64,000 nt of DNA from Morella rubra (taxonomy: Eukaryota > Streptophyta > Magnoliopsida > Fagales > Myricaceae): contig RXIC02000114.1 in NCBI GenBank assembly GCA_003952965.2, positions 1-64,000 of the forward strand, in the 5' to 3' direction. This document shows positions 11,422 to 22,996 of this stretch, one piece after another. The position numbers were made by a program, and so were the translations under genes. Under the pieces are notes generated by a model that saw only the letters and a program-made list of their open reading frames with translations, was not told the origin of the DNA and searched no databases. Position 1 is the stretch's first letter, and each line of letters begins with the position of its first letter.

Positions 11422-12218
11422 GTTCAATTTCGGTGCAAGATTTCAAAACCCTAAAAGAGACAGAGTTGTTCGAGGGCTTTGCTGTCTCACTCTGCTTCCC
11501 GTCGAACGAGCCTTTAGATTTACGCGGGTATGAGGTTTTAGAATATCAATTACTCGGTGATGAAAACAGAAACGGGCCGATATCGGGTACAATTTTCTTG
11601 GATGAAACCGTGTGTTCTCTATCACACGCCCTATCCTTCATAAAATTACATTAATATTTTAAATATATTTGATTTATTATACTAATATTGGAAAAACATA
11701 TTTTTGGAAATTTGAGGAATCGTAATACAGCGAGCAGCGTGCAAAGGTGGAAGATATCGTATAATATGGATCTATTGCAGGGAGTGTAGGATCGTTCAAC
11801 CGAACCAATGGTATTGGATTGATATGTGGGCTGGGGCTGCATCTGAAACCGACAGAGTATATATTATCGGACGGTCAGAAAATTTTTAAAACGCTGGCCC
11901 GGTGAACGGACAGATGTAGCAACGTCAGATACAAGGAAACGGACAAGGACCCGCACCTCACCACAAACCGTCACTCTCTCCGGTTTCTCATACCTCGGTG
12001 TGCGACTTCTCCACTCGTAAGCTGGGCGTTAATATCTGCACCTCAATACTAAGCCTGCGGTGTTAAGAAGAAGAGTTCTGCTGTTAGCCTGTTTGGGGCT
12101 GCTGGATCAATTGACAGAAAGATTTTGTATGGGGAGGGTTGCTGCTGCTGGTTGCTCAGCGAGTCAGGGTTTGAGTTTTCGCTCAGTGCCCTGAATTTTT
12201 TTGTTTCTGTGTGGTGCT
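11422..12218. promoter_or_regulatory. Shared intergenic promoter region of URM1 and PEX16
   Basis: This gap of about 0.8 kb separates two start codons facing away from each other, so it must hold both promoters and both 5' leaders. I see no strong TATA box for either direction. An open frame at 11433-11654 has no recognisable similarity and overlaps the URM1 leader. Confidence 0.6.
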
Positions 12219-15200
12219 ATGGAGTCCTATAAGAGGTGGGTTAGGCGGAACAAGGAGTATGTCCACTCCTTGGAGTCTCTGGCCAATGTGAGCCCCTCTC
12301 AATTCTTGTTATTCCATTGCTTTTGTTTGGTTAATTTGTCAGTTAAGCAAATTCATCGGCAGTTCTATGATTTTCCTCTGGTTACTCCTTGTTTCTCATG
12401 TTTGCTTACGTAGGTTTTCCTTACACTTGTCTGCGGTATCCTTGGTAGCTCAAAAATTGAGATTCTTTCAGAAGAAAGTGATCGTTGAACTGTGTTTGGT
12501 TATCAAGATGACTATCTCTTTCTATTGTTAAAAGAACAATAAAGAAGGAAAGAGTATATATTTTGTAGTGCTCGGGGAACAAAGTGAGGAAAGTAGTAAG
12601 CTTTAATTGTCTTTCAGTATCAAATTGTTGTTATGTGGTCTGGACCAATGTATATCGCATTAGGCTATTAGCTACTGGTAATTCCGTTGCCTTGCAAACC
12701 TGATGATACGTCTTATTAATTAATCTCTAACCTTATGCTGGCTATACTGGCTGGCTCTGTGGGTTGTCATTTTAGTGTACATCAAAGATGGTCGAGAAGT
12801 GTAGAAAATGGTTCATTGAAAACTGTTTTCATGTTGTATCATGTTGTCCTATCCAGTCATAGGAATTTTGTAGGCGAGTGAGAAATGTAGTTAAGGAAAT
12901 CTAAGGCTTTATTTACTGGAACTACTTTATTTGATTGATTCTGCTGAAACTAAGCACAAGGCCTTGAAAAGGGTCCTTGGTTTCCGGAATTGAAGCTATT
13001 TGTAAAGCTAAGGAATTACCAAGAAGCAGTGAACTGATTCAGGATCAGGAGCTGGTAGCAGAAGGTATAGGAGAGAAAGAAATGATTAAGGCAATCACGG
13101 TCATCTAAAAGATCTTTTTGAGGGTTGAGTTAAATTTGTTGGAACTGACTATAACAGACACCACCAAGCAGATCAAATTCAAGAGGGAGGAGAAGAGCAG
13201 CAAAAGGGAAGACAAGAGGAACCTAAGGCCTGTTGATTAGGGAGGGTTGGCAGCATTCAACGATGTTCTGAGAAAGCTGTTTAGACACAAGAGGGTAGCC
13301 TAAGTGGGCTGTTCAGGATCTTGAGGGTTGTTTAGTATTGGCACGTGTTATTTGTACTTTTGCACTATATTTCAACCCACCATTTTCCTTAAAATCTAAG
13401 AATAAAATTATTTTACATACCTGTAAGTCTGTTTTTAATGGGCCATTTGAACTACATTAACACTGATCTGATGTATGTAGCAAAATTGACTTATATTCCT
13501 GCCCAATTAGTGGTTGTTTTAAATAATTGATATGTTCTCATACTTGTGTTATCTTGGTGGTGTTTAGGTTTTGTGAGTGTTATTATCTTACCTAGGTGTT
13601 AAAAAATTTGTGCAGGGATTAACATGGCTTCTTCCTGAACGATTTTCTGACTCAGAGATAGCCCCAGAAGCAGGTTTTGTGAAATTTTGGTAACCTTTGG
13701 CTTCTGATTACATTAGAACTGGATAAGACTTTTTTTCTCCCTTTGAAGTGATTATTAGTCTAGTTTCTCAGAAGGGACAGAAAAGAAAGTTGAAATTTTG
13801 GCTTGTACGGTCTATATGTTTTCAGAAAAGAGAATCTAACTTTCCCATATGCTTTTGCATCATTTTTTACTTCCTCGGTTTGCATATAATGGCAAATCAA
13901 AAAATAAAATTCCTTTGGACCTGTAATTGGTTTGACTTTATTTTTATTATTCTATTTTGTATTTTTTCTTCATAGGATGTGATCATACCAATTGATGCTT
14001 CAACAATTTGGTGATCTTTTGCAGTAACTACTCTTTTGGGCATAATCACAGCTATCAATGAACATATTCTTGATACAGCTCCTACTGGGATGCAAACAGG
14101 CTCCGTGGAGCCTTACTCGTTTCCTTATTCTTTATGCTTATCTACTCTCAAGGACTTGGAAACATTAATTGAAGTAGTAGCACAACATTACTATGGCGAA
14201 GACAAGAAATGGAATTTCCTTGCTGTTACAGAGGGTACCAAGTAAGCAGCCCCCCGCCCCCCTTCTCTTGGTCCTTCTTTTCCTTTTCTTTCCAAAGTTA
14301 AGCAGTTCTGTATTCAGTGGGGTTCTCTCTGTCATCTCCAGTTAGAATTTACTGTATATCGGCATCTGTCTGTTTGCCTTATGATTGTAATTCAATGCGT
14401 CTCAGGGTTCTAGTTAGGCTAGCTTTGTTCCGGAACAGTGGGTATAAGATGCTTCTGCATGGAGGGGAGATACCAAATGACGAAAAGCAATTAAATCCTT
14501 CTTCTCAGCATGAAATTGGTGGCTTTACAAAGCCTGGAGAGCTTAACGGGCCTGGTTTCTTAAGCAACAATTATGGACTGAACCCCCGGAACCTAGAAGG
14601 AAGAGCAATATCTGCATTAAGCATATTTGCACAAAATGCACGGATGGTTTCAGATCCAGCATGGTTACACAGGGTCCAACACCAGCGTGCTATTATGGAT
14701 CCCCCAAGTAACTATTCATATAAAGTAAGTGATTAGTTGAAATAATATTTTTCATGCCTGAAATCGACTATTCTGTTATTGCAGGACCAGCAGCTCAGAG
14801 GCGAACTGTTTCCACTATCTTGTCTGAGAAGGGTCTTAATGGGGCTCTCTATCTAGCAGGGGAAGTGCTATTTATCACAAGACCACTTATTTATGTTTTG
14901 TTTATCCGGAAGTATGGGACTCGATCGTGGATTCCTTGGTTTCTTTCACTGGCTGTGGATTTTGTTGGTATGGGCATCCTTGCGAAAGTTACTATGTCCT
15001 GGAGCCAAACAAAAGAGCAGCAGTTTCAGCTGTCTGTCCCAGAGAATGATGAGGTTTGGTTTTCTCTGAATCTTAACATGTAGAAAAAGTAATATACTTT
15101 TTTGATGCATCCTGTTCGTCTGGCTTCGGCGTTAAGTCCAGCAGTATGCATTCTATGGAAGTCACTTTACGTCTGCATTGTTTTGTCCTTTGCGTATAGA

Positions 15201-15652
15201 GTCAGCCCTGTAGTTCTCTTGACACTAGGAATTTGTTTTAGGTTAAAAGAAGGAAGCTGTTATGGGCACTGTACGTCATGAGAGATCCTTTCTTTAGCAA
15301 GTATACCAGGTACTTTTCCTATTTCAGTATTTCAATCTTAATATATGTAGTTATTTGTTAATTTTCTTTTGTAAGGAGGATAAGACACAAGTACTAGGTC
15401 ACGGTTTTCATGTCTATGGTTGTGATATTTCAGGCGAAGACTTGAAGGCACCAAGAACGTATTGGAACATGTACCTGTTCTTGGGTTTCTTACTGGTATG
15501 TTGGATCCTGTTGTTCAATGTCAAAAAAGGTTACTTTCTAAAGTAGTAACATTTTTTACGTCTTGCTGTTTGTCTTTTGTATACTCGCAGAGAAACTAGT
15601 AGAGCTTATAACTGGAGCTCAAACACGGTACACTTACATGTCAGGATCATGA
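12219..15652 (+). CDS. PEX16: Peroxisome biogenesis protein PEX16
   Basis: This integral membrane peroxin of ER and peroxisomes is needed to form peroxisomal membranes (SHRUNKEN SEED 1 in Arabidopsis). Eight exons: 12219-12287, 13616-13673, 14025-14241, 14406-14724, 14799-15053, 15242-15309, 15434-15495 and 15591-15652. They give about 369 residues against 367 in Arabidopsis. Recognisable stretches are MESYKRWVRRNKEYVHSLES at the start, GLTWLLPERFSDSEIAPEA, VLVRLALFRNSGYKMLL, NLEGRAISALS, the hydrophobic ITRPLIYVLFIRKYG, LLWALYVMRDPFFSKYTR and TRYTYMSGS at the end. The exon 4/5 junction has two in-frame solutions: donor at 14725 with acceptor ending 14798, or donor at 14708 with acceptor ending 14784. 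The first is used here. The start was chosen by homology and leaves an in-frame upstream ATG at 12201. Confidence 0.94.
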
Positions 15653-16196
15653 GACGGAAGCAACAAGAAGCTATCCATCTTGCAGTCACACATTTTTGGG
15701 GACGGGGGTGTATCATCCAAAAGAAAAAATAAAGAAAAAGATAGAGGGTAATAATTAATTTTTGGATAAATTAATCCTTCGGTCTGTATTTACTATGAAA
15801 CAACTTGGGTGTGCTTTGGTGTCGCACAATCTTGTTTTAATTCACAATTTTGTCCCGTTTGATTCTGTTAAAAAAAAAATGCTAGGTGGGCCTCCAAAAG
15901 TTTTTCGTATTTATTTTTGTTTAATTTTCCTAAAATATTCTACGAAAACCTATTTAACCTCCCCCCCCCCCCCCCCCCAAAAAAAAAAGAAAAAGAAAAA
16001 ATGCTTGTTATTCTTTGTAGAACTCTTCAAGGGCAACGAGAGGTTGTTTGTGTTGTTTTGGAACAAATAAAGTCCGCCTAAACTAAAGCCATACTTAAGG
16101 GTCGCTAGCATAACTTTTCAATTGAGAAAATCTGGTCCCATTTCCCCCACCAAAACGATAAAAAGTGAAAATATTCTGGAAAATCAAAACATGCGT
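15653..16196. other. PEX16 3' region and C/A-rich low-complexity DNA
   Basis: This likely contains the PEX16 3' UTR. A run of 18 C at 15961-15978 followed by about 10 A stands out, resembling the C run at 8084. No gene is seen. Confidence 0.5.
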
Positions 16197-16550
16197 GGAG
16201 CAATGCTTTGTTGCGGGAGGTGAAAAATCCATGTGGTGGGGTCCGCGGCACCATGTACTGTGACTTGGAGAAACCAGGCAACAAGAGTGGCCCTCTCGGA
16301 AACTAACATGGACCACTTTATGCAAGTGGGCCTCGGCGGCCATAACCATCGTGCCCTACTTTGTAGTGGGCGCCCCCCAGCCACAGACGAGGCCGTGAGC
16401 ACGTGGACCACTAATAGTGGTGGGATCCATTCCCCACTTCTTTGGTCCACACAGCAAGTGCACGTGCAGGCCCACCATTTAAGAATCTTAACCGTAAACG
16501 CCACTTGATTGGGCCCCACGGGGGAAGCTCCGTTCAACTGTCAGATTGAC
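16197..16550 (+). repeat. Upstream block of TCP copy 1, duplicated at 21058-21395
   Basis: This block matches 21058-21395 in order and orientation, with small gaps. Shared stretches include ATGGACCACTTAATGCAAGT-like, CATCGTGCCCTACT, GGTGGGATCCAT, CTTTGGTCCACAC and TTGGGCCCCAC. Both copies lie upstream of a TCP gene, so the simplest reading is a regulatory block carried along in the tandem duplication. A dispersed repeat inserted twice is the alternative. It contains a TCP-type site GGCCCCAC at 16512-16519. Confidence 0.75.
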
Positions 16551-16832
16551 GGACCCGATCCGCTCCCTACCAGCACAGTTAGGGAGCGACTCCCCCCTCC
16601 CCTGCCCTTTTAAAACCGGAGGCGGCCGCGACTAGTCATGACTTTCTGACTAAAGTCTCGGGCCGGCAGCTAGGGTACTGTCTGCTGAATGGTTAGTTTA
16701 TTTACTATTTGTTAATATGGAAATAAATCTATTTACTCTAGATTAAAAAAAAGGACTTTTTTTTTAAGGTGCTAGCAAACGGAAAACGAAAACAGCTGTA
16801 GAACAAACCCTGTCTTTCGGCTCGCAGGACCT

Positions 16833-17002
16833 TTGACCTAAACTGAAAAGATGAACCAGTGAAGAGGGAGTCACCACGTGTCGTCATCAGATGGACCAAC
16901 CGGTACTGTGATTTCCAAATAACCGTAGATTTTCCCTCTTACACACTAGGTTACGTATTTTCTCTATCTTTTCGATTTCCACGTTTTATTATTTTCTATA
17001 TA
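16833..17002 (+). promoter_or_regulatory. Conserved proximal promoter of TCP copy 1
   Basis: This stretch is strongly similar to 25632-25750 upstream of the other TCP gene. It holds the shared GAAGAGGGA-GTCACCACGTGTC segment with a CACGTG G-box, CCAAATAACCGTAGATTTTC and ACACACTAGG. A TATA-like TATATA lies at 16997-17002, about 70 bp before the conserved leader. The conservation across a duplicated pair points to a functional core promoter. Confidence 0.65.
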
Positions 17003-17073
17003 GAGTTCTCTCATCTTCTACAAGCTCTCTTTTCTGTCTCCTCGAGTTCTGTTTCCCTTCGTTCCTCACTCTA

Positions 17074-17092
17074 ATGCATGCATGAGCGATGA
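17074..17092 (+). promoter_or_regulatory. Short upstream open frames in the TCP copy 1 leader
   Basis: Two tiny overlapping frames start at 17074 (ATG CAT GCA TGA) and 17078 (ATG CAT GAG CGA TGA). They sit in the leader segment CTCACTCTAATGCATG, which is also present before the second TCP gene. They could lower translation of the main frame. Confidence 0.5.
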
Positions 17093-17263
17093 GTATCAGA
17101 AATAGAAGGATGCTTGTTTCCACTCTCCCGAGAGAGTTCGCTAGGCTCCTCTTAGAAACAATTTGAGTTTGTTAGAGATTGCTTGTAATTCTTTCTGGGC
17201 ACTGTTCGTTTGTTCTCTACTGGTGTTTTGATCTTAAGAGCTAGTTCTTTGCGGAGTCCAGGG

Positions 17264-18319
17264 ATGGCTGCGACTCGGGAACAAGAACTCGAGAGGGACC
17301 AAGCTACAAGAGCGGTTGGTTTTAGTGGACAAGAAGCGGAGCCTAGGAACCATCAGAGGAAAGAGGGACCCACCAACGGCACCCTATACTCACCGACTCG
17401 GCCGCCGTCGCCGGCGAACGTTATACCGAAAGAAGAGCCAGAAACTGAGGGCGTATCACGTGGGATGCAGATGATGCCCGTGGCGATGTACGTGCCGGCG
17501 GGTATACCCATGCAGGTGGACAGCAAAACGGTCGTGCCGCAACCAACGAACCCGAAACGAGCCTCCACGAAGGACCGTCACACAAAAGTGGAGGGTCGCG
17601 GGCGGAGGATCCGAATACCCGCCGCCTGTGCGGCGCGGATATTTCAGTTGACCCGGGAACTGGGACACAAGTCAGACGGGGAGACCATCCGGTGGCTCTT
17701 AGAACACGCTGAGCCGGCCATCATCGCTGCCACCGGCACCGGAACCGTTCCCTCCATCGCTCTCTCCGTCAATGGGACCCTCAAAATCCCCACCACACCT
17801 ACTCACTCTGACGACCCCCAACCCGGGGACCCGCCCGTCAAGAAGAAACGCAAACGACCTGCCAACAGCGATTACATGGACATAAACGACGGGGTGTCGG
17901 TTTCGTCGGGTCTAGCCCCAATAACCAGCAACCAACAACGACGAGCACAAGCAGTGCCGCAAGCTGTCGTCCCCATGTGGGCTATACCTTCAAACGCCGT
18001 CGTTCCCGGTACGTTCATCATGGTCCCGCCCATGGCCTCCATTGCAGGATCTTCGAACCCGACTCACATATTCACATACCCAGCGGCGGCCCACCCTCTG
18101 ATCAACATATCGGCGAGGCCCATATCTTCCTTTGTCTCCTCCATGGCCAACACCCCACCGATTGTTCAAATCGAAGCCAGCTCGGCTGCTACTCTTACAA
18201 GTAGTACTACAAATACGAGTAGTAGTATAACTTCCACAACTCACATGCTCAGAGACTTTTCGATGGAGATTTGCGATAAGCAGGAGCTTCCGTTCATGTC
18301 TCGCACCTCGAAGCCCTGA
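17264..18319 (+). CDS. Class I TCP transcription factor, TCP9/TCP19-like (copy 1)
   Basis: This is a plant-specific non-canonical basic helix-loop-helix factor that acts in the nucleus on growth genes. The intronless frame gives 351 residues from the ATG at 17264. That start was chosen because the paralogue has a matching MAT-EQE start; the frame is open further upstream to 17210. The TCP domain lies at about residues 98-158 ([20 protein letters not shown], then helices [20 protein letters not shown] and [15 protein letters not shown]). The short basic region is the class I form. A lysine-rich KKKRKR (about 193-198) looks like a nuclear signal and is followed by [16 protein letters not shown], typical of the TCP9/19 group. 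The last 60 residues are Ser/Thr-rich. It is one of a tandem pair with 26084-27172. Confidence 0.93.
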   Translation: MAATREQELERDQATRAVGFSGQEAEPRNHQRKEGPTNGTLYSPTRPPSPANVIPKEEPETEGVSRGMQMMPVAMYVPAGIPMQVDSKTVVPQPTNPKRASTKDRHTKVEGRGRRIRIPAACAARIFQLTRELGHKSDGETIRWLLEHAEPAIIAATGTGTVPSIALSVNGTLKIPTTPTHSDDPQPGDPPVKKKRKRPANSDYMDINDGVSVSSGLAPITSNQQRRAQAVPQAVVPMWAIPSNAVVPGTFIMVPPMASIAGSSNPTHIFTYPAAAHPLINISARPISSFVSSMANTPPIVQIEASSAATLTSSTTNTSSSITSTTHMLRDFSMEICDKQELPFMSRTSKP

Positions 18320-18670
18320 AAGAAAGTGTTCTACGTTGATGGAGTCGCACGTGCGCACGTGAGGGAGTGCTTAAAGGCTGGGGGGCCCGTGTGAGACGTG
18401 GAGTCCACATGTCCGGTGGGGTCAAAGAACGGCATAGCGGAAAGAAAAGAAGAAGAGACAGGGGTGGATCGTGCAATGTGTTCGGAGCTGGGGCCAGCTA
18501 AAAAAATTCATTCATGTGTTGGTGATCGTGGGCCCCAAGGCCATCCGACCTTCTCGGTCGCGGTGGTCCCTTCGTCGTGTTTAGGGTGCGTTGGTCCTTT
18601 CGAGGTGTTTTTAGAAGCTGGTTAGGGGAAAGTTTTAAGATCGCCGATCGGGCCAACTGTCGGTTGTTTA
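18320..18670 (+). other. Conserved 3' flank of TCP copy 1
   Basis: Just after the stop codon the sequence matches 27173-27610 in blocks. These include GTGTTCT, a palindromic double G-box, GGTGGGGTCAAA, GGGCCCCAAGGCCA and TCGCGGTGGTCCCT. It probably contains the 3' UTR plus downstream regulatory sequence. Confidence 0.65.
18348..18361. promoter_or_regulatory. Perfect 14 bp palindrome with two G-boxes after TCP copy 1
   Basis: CACGTGCGCACGTG is its own reverse complement and holds two CACGTG cores. It lies 29 bp past the stop codon inside a longer conserved segment (GGAGTCGCACGTGCGCACGT) found at the same place after the second TCP gene. It could be bound by bHLH or bZIP proteins, or form a hairpin in the mRNA. 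Confidence 0.7.
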
Positions 18671-20069
18671 GATATAAACTGTAGGGCAGAGATCGATCCA
18701 TTTATTGAAATATTATTGCTTTATTTTTCGGTCCATTTAAATAGAAACTAAAAAGGGCCTTTCCCTGTTATTTCTGTTAGTATTATTATTTAGAATATTA
18801 ACTTCAATGAACCGATCGGCCTGTGGAATTATATTTTCCGTCGACCCTTTGAACATGAATAGAAAATACTCTCATGTTTCTGTCCGAGCACTGCAAAATT
18901 CAAAATGGCCCCCGGCAATGGTGGGGCCATTTTAAACGTGGCGTCCGATATCCTCTACGAGATTCGGATATACCGTCCATATTGTTTGACTTCGATTAAA
19001 ATACACGAAACCTCAAGAGTAGTGTATAAAAAAATTAGAAATATAACGAAATGGTTACAAACGCCACTTATCTCATCGGGTTTCGGGTACAACTCATCTC
19101 AAACTATTTGTAGCGTCCTAACTCCTATATTGTCGTTTTTGCAACATTGGAAAGTTTCAATAACTAAATTTGATAGAATTGTAACGCTTTAAGTCAATTA
19201 TCCAGTTGACAAAAAAAAAAAAAAAGAAGTAAATTATCCAGTTGTATTTATTCATTATTTCTCTCAACAAAATACAAACAATTAGTAGGCATATTTAATC
19301 CGGCCTAGTCGTCTGTGAAGATGTAATTTTGTATAGAATTGTATGATATAATTTGAAAAGAAATAAATATAATAGATGAATTCATGATTTTGTGTTGAAA
19401 TGCTAAAATTTTAGAAAAATTAATATTTTAAGTATTATAAAGGGTAAAAAAATTGAAGAGAATGATGATTTAAATAAATTTTTTATATTTATTATAATAA
19501 AAATAAATAATTTGACAGAAAAAAAAAAGATTAATCTAAAATTTTAAACAACATGAACTGTATAATAAAGTTCACTTATTATATCTATCATTTTTTTAAA
19601 TTATACTGTACAAGAATAAAGATCGCAGTGAATGCTAATATGAGTGAAATAAGTAGCTCCAGAACAGAAGTAGGCAAATATTCGGGCCGAATATGAAATT
19701 TTGCAGTCCCTCCTATTGCAACTAGAACCATCGACCATCGGCACATGCTAACCGTGATCCGTACGGTAGGAGGGAAAAGTGCATTTTAACTGTAAAAAAA
19801 AAGAAAGAAGTAATAATCAGAAGAAAAAAAAAAGTATGTCGTACAATTTAAATGATAACGTGGAAAAGTTACATAACTATCATAATTTTATATTGTAAAG
19901 TTCAATTATTTCGAGACAATCAAAATAGAGAAAACATATGCTTTTTTCACTTCGTACAATCTTTAGTGGTGCCCTCAATTGAGAGTATTGCTCACGCCCA
20001 TCGTGGCGCGTGGACTGAAACCCTTTCTCTAGCGGTGTATCATGTATGTATGTGGAGATGCTTATCTCC
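18671..20069. other. AT-rich gap downstream of TCP copy 1
   Basis: There are no recognisable genes. The stretch holds A/T-rich DNA with short A runs (for example 19210-19224) and one TCP-type site GTGGGGCC at 18921-18928. The open frames at 18905-19192 and 19852-20253 have no family features. Confidence 0.4.
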
Positions 20070-20210
20070 ATTTCACCGCATCGGCATTCAACTAGGGATA
20101 GTGGGGTCCAACGCACAGTCACAAGAACCTCCCCCTGCTATGTGCGTCGCGAGCCAACCAAGGCCATGCCTTAGTGATTGGACCACCCGACCGTTCAAAA
20201 AAAAGGTCCA
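20070..20210 (+). repeat. Downstream block of TCP copy 1, duplicated at 28394-28530
   Basis: It shares with 28394-28530 the order CACCGCATCGGCATT, ACTAGGGATAGTGGGGTCCA, CACAGTCACAAG, GGCCATGCCTT and GACCACCCGACC, ending in an A run. Placement downstream of each TCP gene supports one duplicated unit that reaches at least this far. Confidence 0.7.
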
Positions 20211-21057
20211 AACATACTGCCCGGCTCCGACTCGGATGATCTCAACCGATTAATTCTACGATATTTTAATGTGGCCGCTCTTTCGGCCATCGGCCCGGCG
20301 GCCTCGTGGGGTCCACTCCCTCTTCAGCCCAATGTAGATGGGGGGTGGGACCCAACGCTGTGGATTAGGAAACTGCGGTCCCTTTAATTGTTTTTGGGTG
20401 CTCTCTATCGCATCCCTCATCTTTTACAAACTTTTACCGTACACTATGACGTGAACTCTCTGCAAATTTGGTTCCACTAATTTTCCCACTAAACAATCAA
20501 TCTTTTTGGTCACGCTCAATTTGGACAAACGCTGGAAAAAAAACCATGTAGAGGTGTGGATAGAGGAAGTTCTTAACATTACTGTATTTTCTATAGTCCT
20601 TTGGGTGCCATTTATTGGTCCGGTCAACTTGATTAAGCGTAGTGAGCTTCTAGTTGTCTATTATGTCTACTCTTTCACCGGATCAAGATCTTTTAAAATT
20701 TATTATCCGGATTATACGGTGCAATTCAGAGAAAAATAGATCGAGTAAATAAACTGTACACTATTTAATATTATCTATATAAAATAGTATGCAATATAAA
20801 TCTTACATTGAAGTCCATTTATTCGATTTATATCTATTCGAATTACATCATACAATTAAAAAAAAAAAAAACAGAAAATCGGTCCATCTGTCACCCTAAA
20901 ATTCTAATGGAGCTAGTTATCATGTCTAGGGAATAAAAGGGCCTTTTCGTCTTTTAGTCGTCTTTTAGTCAACTGTATGCTTTTATTCTCTCTCTGTCCG
21001 ATCGCAAATCATGCTTCCTTTTTAATAGGTTCCTGGTGGAAATTTTTTGGCAAACAA
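20211..21057. other. Gap between the two TCP duplication units
   Basis: No gene is seen. It contains TCP-type sites at 20309-20316 (GGGTCCAC) and 20345-20352 (GTGGGACC), then AT-rich DNA. The join between the two duplicated units should lie in or near this stretch. Confidence 0.4.
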
Positions 21058-21395
21058 CGAAGCAATTTGGGAGAGGTGTAAGAACCATGTTGTGGGGTCC
21101 ATCGCAGCGTATACTAACTAACTAGGAGTACCCAGGCAATAAGAGTCCCCATCTGGAAACGAAGATGGACCACTTAATGCAAGTGGGGCTCGACCATAAC
21201 CCATCGTGCCCTACTGGGTGGTGGGGGCCGTGAGCCCGGACCAGTAATAATGGTGGGATCCATCCACCACAGCTTTGGTCCACACCGCAAGTGCACGGGA
21301 CAGCCCCACTGTATGAGAATCTAGACCTACATGCCGCTTGATCGGGACCCAAGGCCGAAGGTTGGACTGTCAGATAGACAGCCTCCATTGGGCCC
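21058..21395 (+). repeat. Upstream block of TCP copy 2, duplicate of 16197-16550
   Basis: See the partner block. Here it lies about 4.7 kb before the TCP start, against about 0.7 kb in copy 1, so DNA has been inserted between this block and the gene. It keeps the TTGGGCCCCAC site (21391-21398 core). Confidence 0.75.
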
Positions 21396-22113
21396 CACCA
21401 GTTATTGTTGCCCTACACAACAAGTTGGGTTTGCAGACTTTACAGCGGAGACCCCATAGACAAAGTCAATCCTGATCGGTGGTGCTGTAAATTTTTAAAA
21501 AAATTTACAGAAAATTTGATAGCAACACTAATATTAGATAGATTGAGGTTTTATTGAAATTTGTAAAAAATTGATAATTTTTTTTTAAAAAAATATTTGA
21601 CTATAATTTTTGAAATGTTGAATGTTGAATTATTTATTCTTTTTACTCTTAAAATAAATTGGTTCTGGTTCAGAAATCGAAGTGGTTCTCTAGCGAGGGT
21701 CATTAATCTCTCATATGTTCTAACTTTTTATGGCTTTGGAATGTGACCGTAATCTTCTTCTTCTTCTTCTATTTTTTTTTTTCCTTCTTTATTTTACCCT
21801 TTGATCTAGAGATTTTGTACCTTAATCCAATATTATTCTTCACACGAGATGAAACAATATATAGCCATCTAAAGCGAATGTAAATTCTGAAAATGCTAAT
21901 GCATCGTCGTACTGTCCTCTCATTTAAATCGCCGATATAATACTTAGAGAAAGAGGAATACATTTTAAAATCATGCGCCTTATTCACACAATCTTAAAAA
22001 CCAAATTATTTTTAAAAAAAAAATTTGCTCAAATATATAGTCACTCATGAATTTTACCATAACAAAAAATTACAAAGATCTCAATTCCTTCGCCCTACTA
22101 CAGACACAAAAGG

Positions 22114-22885
22114 TTAAAATTAAAAACCAAGATATGTGGTGTAATAATTTAACGTAAAAGAGAAGCATCATCAAAAAAATCTCCTAAAGATTTGGAATCT
22201 GTAGAGTCTGCACCAACGTCCAAACTTAACTTGGCAGCGTTATTCTATGGCCTCACAAAAAACATGGTGGAACGTGCGTTTCGCCCAATTGAAAGCCGGT
22301 TGCATGTTTCTTCTAGGCCTTCAAGACCTAAATCCTCTACGTACATAGGCATTTAGATCAGCACTTGACGTCGCAGAGCGACGAAAACGAAAGGTTTGAG
22401 TGACCACACATAGGTAGGATCATTAATGGGCCACTCGAGAATCAGCAACCACAGTAATAATGCCAAAGAAGTTGATAAATAGCTAATTTTGCTCCAATTA
22501 TGCAGCAATAAATCCCCCCTCTTTCAAGTACTTGGCTCTGGATGAAGGTTTTTTTACGGTGGTTGTCCATGGTCCCCATATTAGCACCGCTACCCTAATC
22601 TAGTCTAGTCACAATTACTCAGAAGACACTTAAGATGACTACGTGAATTAGACGTATCGATCTCGAATTCAAATTCTTCAAAATATTATATCAGAATCAA
22701 CTTAATTGAGAAATCGTGATGATCAAATCTCAATCTAATATATTTATAATTTATCTGCACGTTACGTGAGTCATTTTTTGTGAACTTATTATGTTGGATT
22801 CTTCTTGTCACTTATCAAATTAGAAGTACCAAATTGTTGATTATGCATAAGTTGTACTAAGAGATAAAGTCAACACAATTTTTTG
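22114..22885 (+). repeat. 772 bp direct repeat, first copy
   Basis: This copy appears identical to 22997-23768 and keeps a constant offset of 883 bp from end to end, so there are no net indels. The two copies are separated by 111 bp of unrelated sequence. No coding frame is conserved, and the ends lack the TG..CA of LTRs. Confidence 0.93.
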
Positions 22886-22996
22886 CTCACGAAGTTTTAC
22901 CAAATACTCTGATGCACAGAATCGTAACCTCTCCACCCAGACCGGACAAGGCTGTTGTGCCTTTTAAACAGCAAAGAGAAGCTCAAAGATCTTGGA

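Noticed and set aside
17210-17263. N-terminal extension of TCP copy 1 (and 25958-26083 for copy 2)
   Set aside because: The extensions do not align as protein between the paralogues, while MA(A)T-EQE does; the upstream part fits leader sequence.
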